From contig BLAL01000236.1 in the NCBI GenBank assembly GCA_015698045.1, positions 310,001 to 374,000 on the forward strand: a DNA stretch of 64,000 bases, written 5' to 3'. Below the pieces are notes generated by a model. It searched no databases, was not told the DNA's origin, and saw only the letters and a program-made list of their open reading frames with translations. Position numbers and translations under genes: made by a program. Source of the DNA: Rhizophagus clarus (lineage: Eukaryota > Glomeromycota > Glomeromycetes > Glomerales > Glomeraceae). Of this stretch, positions 1 to 11,188 are shown in pieces. Positions within the stretch are counted from its first letter, which is position 1; each line of letters begins with the position of its first letter.

Positions 1-1375
1 TGTATACAAAACGTGAGTCATAACATCATATGGTCGTACAATAAACAAATTAAATAAAAATGATTTTAGGAACGCATAATTGAAATACGAGTGAACAAGA
101 TTAATTGGATACGTAAACGAAGTCTTCAAGGAATGCTGAAAGATCTGAGGGATCTAAAAATTACAATACTTTAAATTATTGCTCTTAAAAGTATAGTTAT
201 TTATCTTTTTCAAAGTTTGAGATTTGGCAAAAGAAGATCTAGTATTATAGATGATTAAATAAAGTAAGAAATTAAATAGCTACCTTAAACTGCAGCATGA
301 GTATTAATTGGATAAAATCTTGAAATTCTGATTGGCTGAATAATTTTATAATTATGATGTTGATCTTAAAGTTTTACAAGTAACTTCAATAGGAAAAATC
401 AATTTTTTTCTTTTTTGAAACTTGCTCACGTGAATGGCAAAAACTTTTGGTTAAAGAAGAAATATATTTTACCAAATGCTTCAGTCTTTAAGAGAAACCA
501 ATATATTGACTTTGTGTAAGAAGTAGGTATTACCCAGGTTTTTCATAGTAAGACTTGGTGAAAGCACTAGATCTGACTGGATTAGGGTTAAAAACTACAT
601 AATTTTTAACGAAACAAACAATTTTTATTATACTATTATATTAGGTTACTTTGATTTATAATGTACTTGTCTTATGATAAATGGAATTTTCTATATAATT
701 TATTAGTAACATGAGCATATTTAATACTAAAGTAGTACATTAAAAATGATATAAAAGAAAAATTTTATTAAATTCAGTTGCTTTTTATATTATTTTAGTA
801 CGTTTGGTGATCCAATCCAATCCAATCTGATTGAATTTGTGAATACACCTGTTGTGTTTTTAATAAAAATAATCTGTTGTATAGTTTTTGTAAGACTCCT
901 TCTTATATAATTAAGTACAAAGAAAAAACTATATTAATTCTATTTATTTTCATTTTTTGCTTAGTATGTGTTAGTTATAATAGGATTATACGTGTCAAAT
1001 TTGTTTACGTTTACGAAAGAAAACTTAAAGATATAATCTTTTAAAAGATAGTTTGAATACTGTTAATAAAAATGATAAAACATATATTGATACAAATAAA
1101 AACATTATTAATTTAGAATTTTATAGTCGTATGAGAAATATAAAAGTCATTTCATGAGCAATTATGTAAACAAAATCATATTAATATTCTAAAGAAATAT
1201 CAAAATTTATTAACTAAAAGTCTTAAAGATCTGTCCAAGACCTTCGAAATAAACTAAAAAACATCCAGATGTTGCGAAAAAAATTAAGTCGATTGAAGAT
1301 ATAGAATCGAGTATTTCTCAAGAGGATGAATATATAAAAATCTTAAATAAATTTGAGAAGAAATGTGATCCACGA
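1..1375. other. AT-rich intergenic DNA, no gene seen
   Basis: No open frame of useful length and no family motif on either strand. Long A and T runs dominate. It ends at the inverted-repeat boundary of the next element. Confidence 0.5.
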
Positions 1376-3634
1376 ATAGGACTCCGATCGGTTTCGGTAA
1401 TTACCGAACCGTACCGATCGGTTTCGGTATCGGAGCGGTTTTGGTTTTTACAGTTTACCGAACCGAAACTTTCGGTAAATTTACCGATCGGTTTCGGTAA
1501 CTGCGATTTCGGTACCGGTTTTGCGATTTACCGAACCGAATTACTGAATCGATTTAACTAAATAATATAATAAAAAAACGTTGTGAAACGTTTTTTATTA
1601 GTTATTTTGATAAAACAAACCATTTCGCAGCGGTGTTTTGTCACTTTAATTAAGAAACGTTGCGAATCGTTTTTATTCGTTAATCTAATAAAAAAATAAC
1701 TATTCGCAACTTTTTTCTTGTCATTTTAACAAACAACGTTGCGAAACGTTAATTGGATAAAAAAAAACGTTTCGCAACGTTTTTTTTTGTCACTTTAATA
1801 AAAACGTTGCGCAACATTTTTATTAGCTAATTTTAATAAAAAAAAACATTTCGCAACATTTTTTTTGTTGCTTTAATTAAAAAACGTTGCGAAATGTTTT
1901 TTATCAATTAATTTAATAAAAAAAATGCGTTGCGAAACATTTGAGTTAATTTTAATAAAAAAAACGTTTCGCAACGTTTTTTTTGTTGCTTTAGTTAAAA
2001 AACGTTGCGAAACGTTTTTTATCAGTTAATTTAATAAAAAAAAACGTTTCGCAACGTTTTTTTTTGTCTCTATAATAAAAACGTTGCGAAACGTTTTTAT
2101 GAGCTAATTTTAATAAAAAAAACGTTTCGCAACATTTTTTTTTGTCACTTTAATAAAAACGTTGCGAAACGTTTTTATGAGTTAATTTTAATAAAAAAAA
2201 ACGTTTCGCAACGTTTTTTTTTGTCACTTTAATAAAAACGTTGCGCAACGTTTTTATTAGCTAATTTTAATAAAAAAAAACATTTCGCAACGTTTTTTTT
2301 TGTTGCTTTAATTAAAAAACGTTGCGAAACGTTTTTTAACAGTTAGTTTAATAAAAAAAAACGTTTCGCTACGTTTTTTTTTGTTGCTTTAGTTAAAAAA
2401 CGTTGCGAAACGTTTTTTATCAGTTAATTTAATAAAAAAAACGGTTCGCTACATTTTTTTTTGTCTCTATAATAAAAACGTTGCAAAATGTTTTTATGAG
2501 CTAATTTTAATAAAAAAACGTTTCGCAACGTTTTTTTTTGTCACTTTAATAAAAATGTTGCGAAACGTTTTTATGAGTTAATTTTAATAAAAAAAAACGT
2601 TTCGCAACGTTTTTTTTTGTTGCTTTAGTTAAAAAACGTTGCGAAACGTTTTTTATCAGTTAACTTAATAAAAAAAAACGTTTCGCTACGTTTTTTTTGT
2701 CTCTATAATAAAAACGTTGCGAAACGTTTTTATGAGCTAATTTTAATAAAAAAAAACGTTTCGCAACGTTTTTTTTTGTTGCTTTAATTAAAAAACGTTG
2801 CGAAACGTTTTTTATCAGTTAACTTAATAAAAAAAAACGTTTCGCTACGTTTTTTTTTGTCTCTATAATAAAAACGTTGCGAAACGTTTTTATGAGCTAA
2901 TTTTAATAAAAAAAAACGTTTCGCAACATTTTTTTTTGTTGCTTTAATTAAAAAATGTTGCGAAACGTTTTTTAACAGTTAGTTTAATAAAAAAAACGTT
3001 TCGCAACGTTTTTTTTGTTGCTTTAGTTAAAAAACGTTGCGAAACGTTTTTTATCAGTTAATTTAATAAAAAAAACGTTTCGCAACATTTTTTTTTTGTA
3101 GCTTTAATAGAAAACGTTGCGAAACATTTTTGTTAGTTAATTTTAATAAAAAAACGTTTCGCAACGTTTTTTTTGTCACTTTAATAAAAACGTTGCGAAA
3201 CATTTTTATGAGTTAATTTAATAAAAAAAAACGTTTTGCAACGTTTTTTTTCATTTTAATTAAAAACGTTGCGAAACGTTTTTTTTCATTTTAATTAAAA
3301 ACGTTGCGAAACGTTTTTTATTAGTTAATTTAATAAAAAAAAACGATTCGCAACTTTATTTTTTGACACTTTAAATAAAAAATGTTGCAAAACGTTTTTA
3401 TAGATCATTTGATTTGGTAAAAAAAATACCAAAATAGTTTCGCGATGTTTTTTTTACTAAAAATGGTTTTTAATATCGGTAAATCGGTTCAGTTTTCGGT
3501 AATTATCGATTGGTTTCGATAATCATCAATACCGATACTGGTCGGTTTCAGTAATCATCAATACCGATACCGATCAATTCGGTTTGGTATCGGTTTTTGC
3601 AAAAACTGAACCGAACCGAACCGATCGGAGCCCT
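1376..3634. mobile_element. Non-autonomous inverted-repeat element filled with satellite DNA
   Basis: The left end (ACTCCGATCGGTTTCGGT, from 1381) and the right end (ACCGATCGGAGCCCT, to about 3634) are inverted copies. Each is followed inward by about 150 bp rich in CGGTAATTACCG-like motifs (left 1381-1555, right about 3470-3630). The core is a palindromic satellite. There is no coding capacity, so it is a MITE-like element moved in trans or a fold-back element. The sequence TCCACGAAT occurs just outside both ends, so the insertion may lie in a small palindromic target. The superfamily is not clear because no clean target duplication can be fixed. Confidence 0.6.
1567..3440. repeat. Palindromic satellite, core AACGTTGCGAAACGTT, alternating strands
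   Basis: About 1.9 kb of alternating AACGTTGCGAAACGTT and its reverse complement AACGTTTCGCAACGTT. The cores are separated by A/T runs and by TTAATTTAATAAAA or TTGCTTTAATTA linkers, with a double unit of roughly 80 bp. Each core pairs with its neighbour, so the array can form a chain of hairpins. Single-base variants (CGCTACG, CATTTCG) show divergence between units. Confidence 0.85.
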
Positions 3635-3635
3635 A

Positions 3636-3678
3636 ATCCTGTTTGATGATTCGTGGTCCACGAATCATCAAACAGGAT
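3636..3678. repeat. 43-bp near-perfect palindrome at the element edge
   Basis: Two 21-bp arms (left arm ATCCTGTTTGATGATTCGTGG) are separated by a single T at 3657. It lies immediately outside the right inverted repeat. A matching piece, TCCACGAAT, sits at the left edge of the element (about 1369-1377). Confidence 0.85.
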
Positions 3679-4317
3679 CACCATACATTTCATCACTAAT
3701 AATTGATTTTTTATTAATTTTTTTTATTTTAAGATAGATTATTATCATGACTCTATTAGCCTTTAGCCCGCTTATTATCTCTGGTATTTTCTTTTATTGT
3801 ATAACCATTTGAAAAAAATAAAAATTCTTGTATTTAATTTTTATAATTCTAAAATAAATACACTTAAAATATAGTTTTCATTTCATACGAATTTTCAATT
3901 GGATCAATGATACTGTCATTTATAGTTCATTATACCTATTTGATTGTCGCGAATAAGATTATTAAGCTATTTTAAATTATTTTTCTTAGTTTAATTTATT
4001 GTAATATCATAAAATATATAAAGATTTCTAAGAAAATACATGAATTTATGTAATCTGTGCTATGATTATGTAAAGCATCAATTGAACTTAATCCTGATTA
4101 TTGCGTTTTAACATTTATAAACATAGGTTTGATTGAAGAGGATTGTTAGGGATGTAAGCGGCTCGTTTGATTTCATTTTAGCTCACCATCGGCTCACCAT
4201 CGGCTCCCATTAAACAAAGTATGAGCAACTTACCATAATTTTGACACTGATCCAAATAATAACCCAATTTACGATAGTCAAAATCCCTGACCATTAGTTA
4301 CACAAATACAAAAATAA
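3679..4317. other. AT-rich intergenic DNA
   Basis: No supported gene. A short duplication of CGGCTCACCAT occurs near 4185-4205. Confidence 0.4.
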
Positions 4318-5502
4318 TTATCTTCTTAAAACTCTTCTACCTTTAGGTGTCCTAGAACTTCTTCTTCTAAATGGACTAATGTCAATAAAAGAACTGCCAT
4401 GAGCATTCATTATATAGTCCATTATTGGACACCAATTATTCCTACTACAACTAATTAAAACATCCCTATCTCTATGAAAATGTGATAATGGTCTTCGGTC
4501 CCGTCCATGTAACTTATCAAACAACATCATATACCCAGTGTTGGACAATTGGACAATTGGACGTTTTGGACATTTGTCCAAATCTTGTCCAAAACTTGTC
4601 CAAAACCAAAACCTTTTTTCCATTGGACAGGTTTTAGACAGATCACATGACTAAATATTTAATTCAGGCCAGAATTATGCCTGATTTTGGCCCAATTTTG
4701 GCCAATAATTAAAATAATATTATAATTAATTAAAATTAAGGTATTTTTTTGGTATTATTTTGTGATTATACATTAATTTCTTATCCATTTAATTCATTAG
4801 ATATTTACTTTTTTTTTTTTTTATTTTTAGTTTAATAAAAATTTGAATTTTTGAATAGTTTTAGACTGTCCAAAACTGTGTCCAAAACTGTGTCCAAAAC
4901 TGTGTCCAAAACTGGTTTTGGACTGTCCAATACTGTCCAATTAAAAAAACCAATTGGACAAGTCCAAAACCCATCATTAGACCTACACCTCCAAAGACCA
5001 TTCTGATCTGGCTCTACACCAATCACCTCGTTATATAAAGGTGGGCTATTCTGGCCTAACATCCCTGTAACAAGAGCCATAGTGGGAGTAACATGAGCAT
5101 TAGCCAATACCTGCTGCGTTATCAAAGATCTTCTGTTATCTGTTTTTCAAAGAAAAACATATTAATGAGTATATAGTCGACTTTAACACAATAGGTCCCA
5201 TCGTCAGGCCTCTGGCACTTACGATTACCATTGACCCACACAACGTATAGCTTTCAGCACTTTCAACTCAACGATTCCTGGGCATATTTCAATAAAAAGG
5301 TGGTCTTTCAGCTGTAGTCTTAGATGCAATTCTAGATACCAAAATCGTAAACCCTGCAACGCGCACCTACTTGACCACTTTAAAACCAAAATATGCAACT
5401 ACCATAAGAAAGGTTCTCTCTAACTTGATTATGACGTCTAACAGCTCTAGCCAGATCTCTACGTTTTTGTGCTTGATTACGTCTATTACTATATCTAGTC
5501 AT
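4318..5502 (-). pseudogene. Unrecognised host gene, split by a MITE
   Basis: Minus-strand coding pieces that I do not recognise. An Arg-rich first piece starts at 5502 (MTRYSNRRNQAQKRRDLARA) and stops after about 40 codons. A middle piece (about 5125-4980) includes VTGMLGQNSPPLYNEVIGVE. A basic last piece (about 4535-4318) ends in SRTPKGRRVLRR. The middle and last pieces are interrupted by a MITE full of TTGGAC motifs, and the frames on either side do not join directly, so further damage or introns are likely. A decayed host gene is the best reading; it could also be part of an unknown element. Confidence 0.35.
4534..4973. mobile_element. hAT-like MITE with TTGGAC/GTCCAA repeats
   Basis: The left end is CAGTGTTGGACAATTGGAC and the right end runs CCAATTGGACAAGTCCAAAAC, which is inverted. 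Subterminal repeats of GTCCAAAACTGT occur four times near 4868-4912. The flanks ATCATATA (left) and ATCATTAG (right) may be a worn 8-bp target duplication. A CAGTG start and an 8-bp duplication suit hAT. It encodes no protein. Confidence 0.5.
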
Positions 5503-6626
5503 TTTAAAAATATTTAACAGTTAACTTATTGTTTTTTCACCTTAAAAAGGCCTTACGCTTATCTTAAAAATATTCAATATCGTATCTTTTATTACAAACA
5601 ATATGGGGTATCATTATTAAGTACGAACAATCTAAAAAGGTTACTCTGGCGTAAATTCTTCAGATCTTTGCTTTATATATTTTCTTGCATCCAATAAAAT
5701 TTTTGATCGTTATTTACGTTTTCTACTAACATTATTTTCAATTTCCATTTCTTTATTCTGTTCTCTTTCATCATCGGTAAAATTTAATTCTACTTCATAA
5801 CTTTTGGCATCACTTTTTTTGATTCTATTTTGATTATTTAAGAATTCAGTTATAAAATACTTAACTCCGCATTTTTATAATAAATTTCAGTCTTTGTTAT
5901 TTTGAAATATTTAATATCATATTTTTCAATGATTTCACTTATTTTTATTATCGCCAAATATTAAAGGTCCGTGAATTTTATAGAATTTTAGAATTTTTTG
6001 AGTACATTTTGATAAAATTTAAATTGTTATATTTATATTTAAATACTACCTTACTTTTTGGTAATTGAAAATGTTTCTCTAAAACTTGTTTTTTATACTT
6101 GGTAATAATCAAAGTATAGAAACTCAGTTTCTATATCTGATCTTATACATACTTGGTAATAATCGGAGTATAGAAACTTAGTTTTTATTCTTTGATTTTA
6201 TACATACTTGGTAATAATCAGAGTATAGAAACTTAGTTTCTATTCTCTGATCTTATATATATTTGATAATCATATTAATAAGCCAAGCCAAAGTTTATTT
6301 ATTTATTTGTATAGCGACATATAACTCTTTAACTATATGATGTATGACGAAATTAATCGAAGAAACCCTACTCTAGATAATTAAAAGCGATCGCAAAGAA
6401 TAAATCCTCTGCACGAATCAATTGATATCCATCACTCACATTACGTAATTCTCAGATTTTTGCAGAGGAATTTTAATATTATAGTTATATACGTGTAGTA
6501 GACGTCCCAACTCCCAATGTGATTGGAAATGAAACTTATTGAAAACCTGGCTTGTGTGACACAAGTACCTTATAAATTTGTATATTTGATTTTATATTTT
6601 TGCAAAGCCTTTTTTTTCACAAATAA
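5503..6626. other. AT-rich intergenic DNA with a short palindrome array
   Basis: No gene supported. The only structure is the three-copy palindromic repeat at 6095-6255, described separately. Confidence 0.4.
6095..6255. repeat. Three tandem copies of a hairpin-forming repeat
   Basis: About 53-bp units of the form ATACTTGGTAATAATCAGAG followed by TATAGAAACTTAGTTTCTAT and CTCTGAT. Each unit folds on GTATAGAAAC / GTTTCTATAC. A fourth copy lies at 7508-7580, which suggests a small mobile hairpin repeat. Confidence 0.7.
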
Positions 6627-6874
6627 TGACTTATTCAATCGAAAAAGTAACAAAAGCTTTATTAAATAAACTACACATCTTCCCTAATGAAATGAAATTG
6701 TGGGATGGATCCCAAGTTACAAGTTGGGCACTGTATAATTATTACTACAAAATATTTTTTTCTTTTTATGTATATATTTTTTAATAAATCAGACCATTAT
6801 TACGAACTTTTAGTCCATCATCTTCATAATAATATTAATTATGACCCGGAAGAACTTTTCAAACATTCTTAATC
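6627..6874 (+). pseudogene. Possible small gene remnant in two pieces, not recognised
   Basis: An ATG at 6627 opens about 50 codons containing FPNEMKLWDGSQVTSWALYN. A second piece at about 6788-6874 reads HYYELLVHHLHNNINYDPEE and ends in a stop. An AG after a T-rich tract near 6789 could be a splice acceptor. Downstream, 6897-7050 repeats the idea with a stop inside (FEL-stop-DGSKV), so the area looks like a decayed tandem gene. No family is assigned. Confidence 0.25.
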
Positions 6875-7507
6875 AATCATTACATTAAAGATTTATATTT
6901 TGAATTGTGAGATGGTTCGAAAGTATTAAATTATAAAAAAGTAAATGAAATTCGAGAAATTTTTTTTCACCGCTTCTTTATAGTAAAAAACGAGTTTTTA
7001 TTTTTATGGAACGACAACAATTTCACAGAAAAAAATAGTAGATATTTATTCAACCAGTAATGGAAAATAAGAAAATGATCACGTTGTTAGAAGTCAATTG
7101 TTTGATGGAGTATTCGATTGGAATTTTAATATTATTCGAGAAGAGTGAATTTAGAAAATAGACGAATCGTTTAAATTACAACCATTATTCCATTTTTTAT
7201 AGTGAAAGTTTAATATTTATTCAAACGGTCATTATCTGTTATTACTCACGATAAAAATGACAAGTAAAAGTTTTAATAGAGTTATTATGTTATTCTAAGC
7301 TTGATTTAAAATTTCGGTCTCCATCAAGTTTTTATAGAATGAACCTGATTTAAAACTACATGTTAAACAAAGATTGTAGATTAGTTTGTATCAGAAATAC
7401 TTATAAGACTTTAAACAGAATGTTTGTGATTTACATAGTTTACATATTGAGTCACTTGATCTTGATTTAATATTGCATATCTGATATACAAACTTAGAAA
7501 TAAATAT

Positions 7508-7580
7508 CTACCAATTATGTAAAAAATCAGAGAATAGAAACTAAGTTTCTATACTCTGATTATTTCCAAATATGTATATT
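7508..7580. repeat. Dispersed copy of the hairpin repeat
   Basis: ATCAGAGAATAGAAACTAAG followed by TTTCTATACTCTGAT is the same palindrome as at 6095-6255, standing alone here. Confidence 0.65.
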
Positions 7581-8225
7581 CGAATTTTTTTTTGATAAAT
7601 CTATATGTGATTTGAGATTCAAAGGTCAATACTGAAAATCAGTAGAAAACTCAGGAAAGAAACAAGGAAAAGGAAACGTTGTGAGAATTGCTTCAGATTA
7701 TTTAGTTGTATGAGATTTTTGAAAATAATGGATCAAAAAAGAATATACAATCTAGCACAGTTAAAAAAGATACACCACCAGATGTTTCACCAATAGTAAC
7801 ATCTCAAATATAAGGTTTACCAGCAGTTTCACTTTTGCCAGAAGCTCTGCCGGCATCTTTACATTTGACATAAATAAAAAGATTATTTAAATATGACAAT
7901 CCTTTTTATTTTTTTCACACAGACTGTCATATAATTAAATTTAATAAATTGCAGTTTAAACATAAGAATACAAAATGACTATTTGAGGGAGAATGTGGTA
8001 TTATAACAACAAAATTCATTATTCATTTTTTTTGACTACTAAGTAAACTACAAACAAAAAAAAAAAATAAAATTTTCGCTTTACAACGATATCATTAGAG
8101 AAAGTCAGAAAGTCACTTTTGAGAAAATAAAACATAACAATAAAATTAAAAAGATGAAGGGCCAAAAAGTACCTATTGTAAATACTGTATAACGACTATT
8201 CTTATTTGGAAGATTGAATACCACT

Positions 8226-8658
8226 TTATAAAGAGAAGAGAAAATACATATTCTTTGATATTATTAACGCGAATAATATAATATATTTGTGAACTATAAT
8301 TGGAAAGAAAATAGGTATAATACTACTATTGAATCTAAGAACGTCAAATATAAAGATTTTAAAATGATTTAATTTAAAATTATTGAAAAGAAAGCGTGAT
8401 AATGATAACAGGAATGTCAAATGTATAGATTTCAGAATAGTTCGTCTGAGAAGAATTGGTCATTGAAAGGAAAGTAGATATAACGATGATTTTTATCCTA
8501 GGAGTATCAAATGTAAAGGTTTCAGAATGGTTAATTTGAGAAAAATTAGTCATGTCAAGTGAGTTAGGTAGTGAAGAATATAGTGCATTATAGCCAATAC
8601 AGTATATTGCGGGTACTGAATGTGAGGAACTAAAAATCAGAAGTAATAACGTTGCCAA
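8226..8658 (-). repeat. Three diverged repeats of about 110 bp
   Basis: Read on the minus strand, the units translate to related peptides (NFSQINHSETFTFDTP, NSSQTNYSEIYTFDIP, NFKLNHFKIFIFDVLR). This suggests a once-coding internal repeat. Frames shift between copies and there is no start or context, so I call it a repeat rather than a gene. Confidence 0.4.
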
Positions 8659-9392
8659 GTGTATTTGTGTAAGGATTATAATTAATAATCAAATTTTCTA
8701 CACAAGTATCAGTTGGTTGCGATTGTAAGTCACTATTAATTCCATTATTAATAAAGTTTAGATTATTATTCATTTATTAATTATTAATAAAGTTGATAAG
8801 TCGTATTTGCCATTGTATCTGTTATTATTGATTGAAATGTCTTCTTAAGTTCTGATAAGGACTTTTATATTTATTTTTATTTATATTTTTACGAATTTAT
8901 GTTGGAAATGTTTTTAAAAGACCCAGTTTTTATGAACGACAAACTAAACAAATAGCTAAAGAAAGCTTGATAAGTGCATCCACTGCAACAGACTCTGTCT
9001 AACTTGAGAGGATCTTAACATCATATTTTTTTCCAACATAATAGTAGCATTATAGTAATTATGACAATTAACTATGAATCAAAAGAAATTCTGTTTAATA
9101 AACTTTTTATTAAAATTAGTTTAATATTCTTATAGGACAGAATAAAAATTTATTACTATACGTTCTACATAAACATTATAATTTTATTCCTAGTCTCAAA
9201 AAAATGATGATGAAAAAAACTGTTGTCGTTCTGCAAGAAATATAGTTCTTCTCAAAATAATCTAAATTATAAAGAGAAAGATAAGATATTTTAGTGTTAT
9301 CAAAATTTCTTAGATGATGAATGTTTTTGCTCATACACTTTTCTGCGAATTTTTAGTCACAGTAATCTCGCGAGATAAAATATCAAAGGATT

Positions 9393-9650
9393 CCCTATAA
9401 AAAATAAACACAGAAAGTATACAGAATTTATAAGGAATGTATACAAATATACGGAATGGATACAGAATGGATGCGTGAACATACAGAATTGTGCAATATT
9501 CTGTATCTTCGAAGTATACGAAAATTGTATGAAAATGATAAAAACGTATATTTTCCATATACTTTGAAAACACAGAATTTTGCACAATTCCGTATACGTT
9601 CCTTATAAATTCCATATACTTTCCGTATTTACAGTAATTTTTCTATAGGG
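9393..9650. mobile_element. 258-bp MITE with inverted ends CCCTATA
   Basis: The left half (CCCTATAAAAAATAAACACA, then GAAAGTATACAGAATTTATA) is repeated in inverse at the right end, which finishes TATAGGG at 9650. The inner arms match through GAATTTATAAGGAA(C/T)GTATAC and CAGAATT(G/T)TGCA. ATT flanks both ends and may be a 3-bp duplication. The frames inside it are not genes. Confidence 0.75.
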
Positions 9651-9959
9651 ATTATATAGTTAGTTTTTTGAACTTATGATATACTATAATTATGATATAT
9701 AGCGTATTATTAATTTATTATATTTTAATTTAGAGCTTTATTGTATTTAATAAAACAAACCAGTAACTTTAAGTTTTGTATACTATTTATGCAAAAGATG
9801 AAATGGGAGATGTCTCATTTTCGATATACAATAAAATAAATATCCTTTATTAAAGAATTTTAGACCATTAAAGCTGTAATTATCATCATTGCATCTTGCT
9901 ACACCAAGCCATTTTCCATAAACCACAGCACTTCAAACTTATAAAATTAATAAATTATG

Positions 9960-10474
9960 TCAAATTAATTTATTGAAACTTGGCTTAGTTACAGGGGTTA
10001 TAAAAGGATCTAATCTTGCAGAATGTTATCGATATGGAAGAGGAACTGATATTGATATTGTTAAAGCTTTTAATTGTTATAAAGAAGCAGCAAATAAAGG
10101 CCATGTTAATTTAATTTATGAACTTGGAGAGTGTTATAGATATGGAATCAAAACTTAGGTGGATATGATTAAATCAATTGTATTTTACAAAGAAGCTGCT
10201 GAAAAGGGGCACAATACTGCAATGCATAAGACTGCGGAATGTTATTGATACAGAAAAGGAACTTGATATTAGTATTGTTAAAGCTTTTAATTGTTATGAA
10301 GAAACAGCAAATAAAGGCCTTGTTAATTCAATTTATGAACTTGGAGAATGCTATCGTTATGGAAAAGGAACTGATTTAGATATAATTAAAGCATTTAAAT
10401 TATATGAAGAAGCAGCCAAATATGGTCATGTTAATTCAATTCATGAACTTGGACAGAAGAAATTAACTGAATAA
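9960..10474 (+). pseudogene. Sel1-repeat protein, broken
   Basis: Tandem Sel1-like (TPR-related) repeats with the consensus ELGECYRYGKGTDxDIxKAF, then YEEAAxxGHVNSI, give about 3.5-4 units. Sel1 proteins are helical solenoid scaffolds, and the family is strongly expanded in arbuscular mycorrhizal fungi, often joined to kinase domains. Here the frame is broken by a TAG at 10156-10158, a TGA near 10228 and one extra base near 10263, after which the last repeats are again in frame to the TAA at 10472. No kinase or signal peptide is present, and a start before 9973 is not obvious. This is a decayed fragment, not a working scaffold. Confidence 0.85.
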
Positions 10475-11188
10475 AAAATAAGGATTTGAAAATTTTTAAA
10501 AACATTCTAATTAATCAATAATGCGAATCCATAATTTGCAATTAATTTTTAAGAAAAGTAAATAATTTATGATTTATAACTCTCTCACATTTTCCAAAAT
10601 TATGATTAGTCTAGTAACTACAAAAAAATGCAAATTAGATAGTTTAAGACGAATATTTTTAAGTTTAAAATTATTGAATTATTAAAATAAAGCACATAAT
10701 TTCCAAGTCTTTATACTATTTTATTTTAAAGTATTTGCACATATTAAGTATTATATATTTTGCCTAAGATTTGTTGATTATGTTGTATGTTAAGGATTCG
10801 AAAACTTTACAATTTTACAAATATTTATTCATGTAACATTTATTAATTAATTGTTTTTGATTGATTACAACAAAGTATCACCTCAATGCATAATATAATT
10901 AGCTATTTTATTATAGGAAATCAATAGGTGCGTGATGTTTTATGCAGTGTTGAATAGGTAAGATCTTTCTTGCAGATAAGTAAATAAATTGTGAAAATAT
11001 ACCTTTCTTAGTAATTAAGCTTATGAGAATGAATTTAGTGGGATTAATCAAAATCTTATTTGGTACATATTGAAAGAGTAATAATAACGCATTAAAGTTT
11101 ATAATTTATATTTAAAATAGGATTTCACCTTTTCTTGTCTTCAGATTATTAAAATCAATCTTACTTCTTTAAAAAAAAAAATAAACCG
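10475..11188. other. AT-rich intergenic DNA
   Basis: No gene or clear repeat seen. It serves as the upstream region of the split gene that begins at 11189. Confidence 0.4.

Larger units (their letters stand above)
6875..9392. other. AT-rich region with decayed coding traces
   Basis: Short broken frames only. One example is a plus-strand Pro/Ser-rich piece at about 7722-7872 (KKDTPPDVSPIVTSQ, then a stop, then LPAVSLLPEALPA). A hairpin repeat lies at 7508-7580 and internal repeats at 8226-8658. No gene can be supported. Confidence 0.35.

Noticed and set aside
9331..9615. Two minus-strand frames of 76 and 94 codons
   Set aside because: They lie within an inverted-repeat MITE and mirror its arms.
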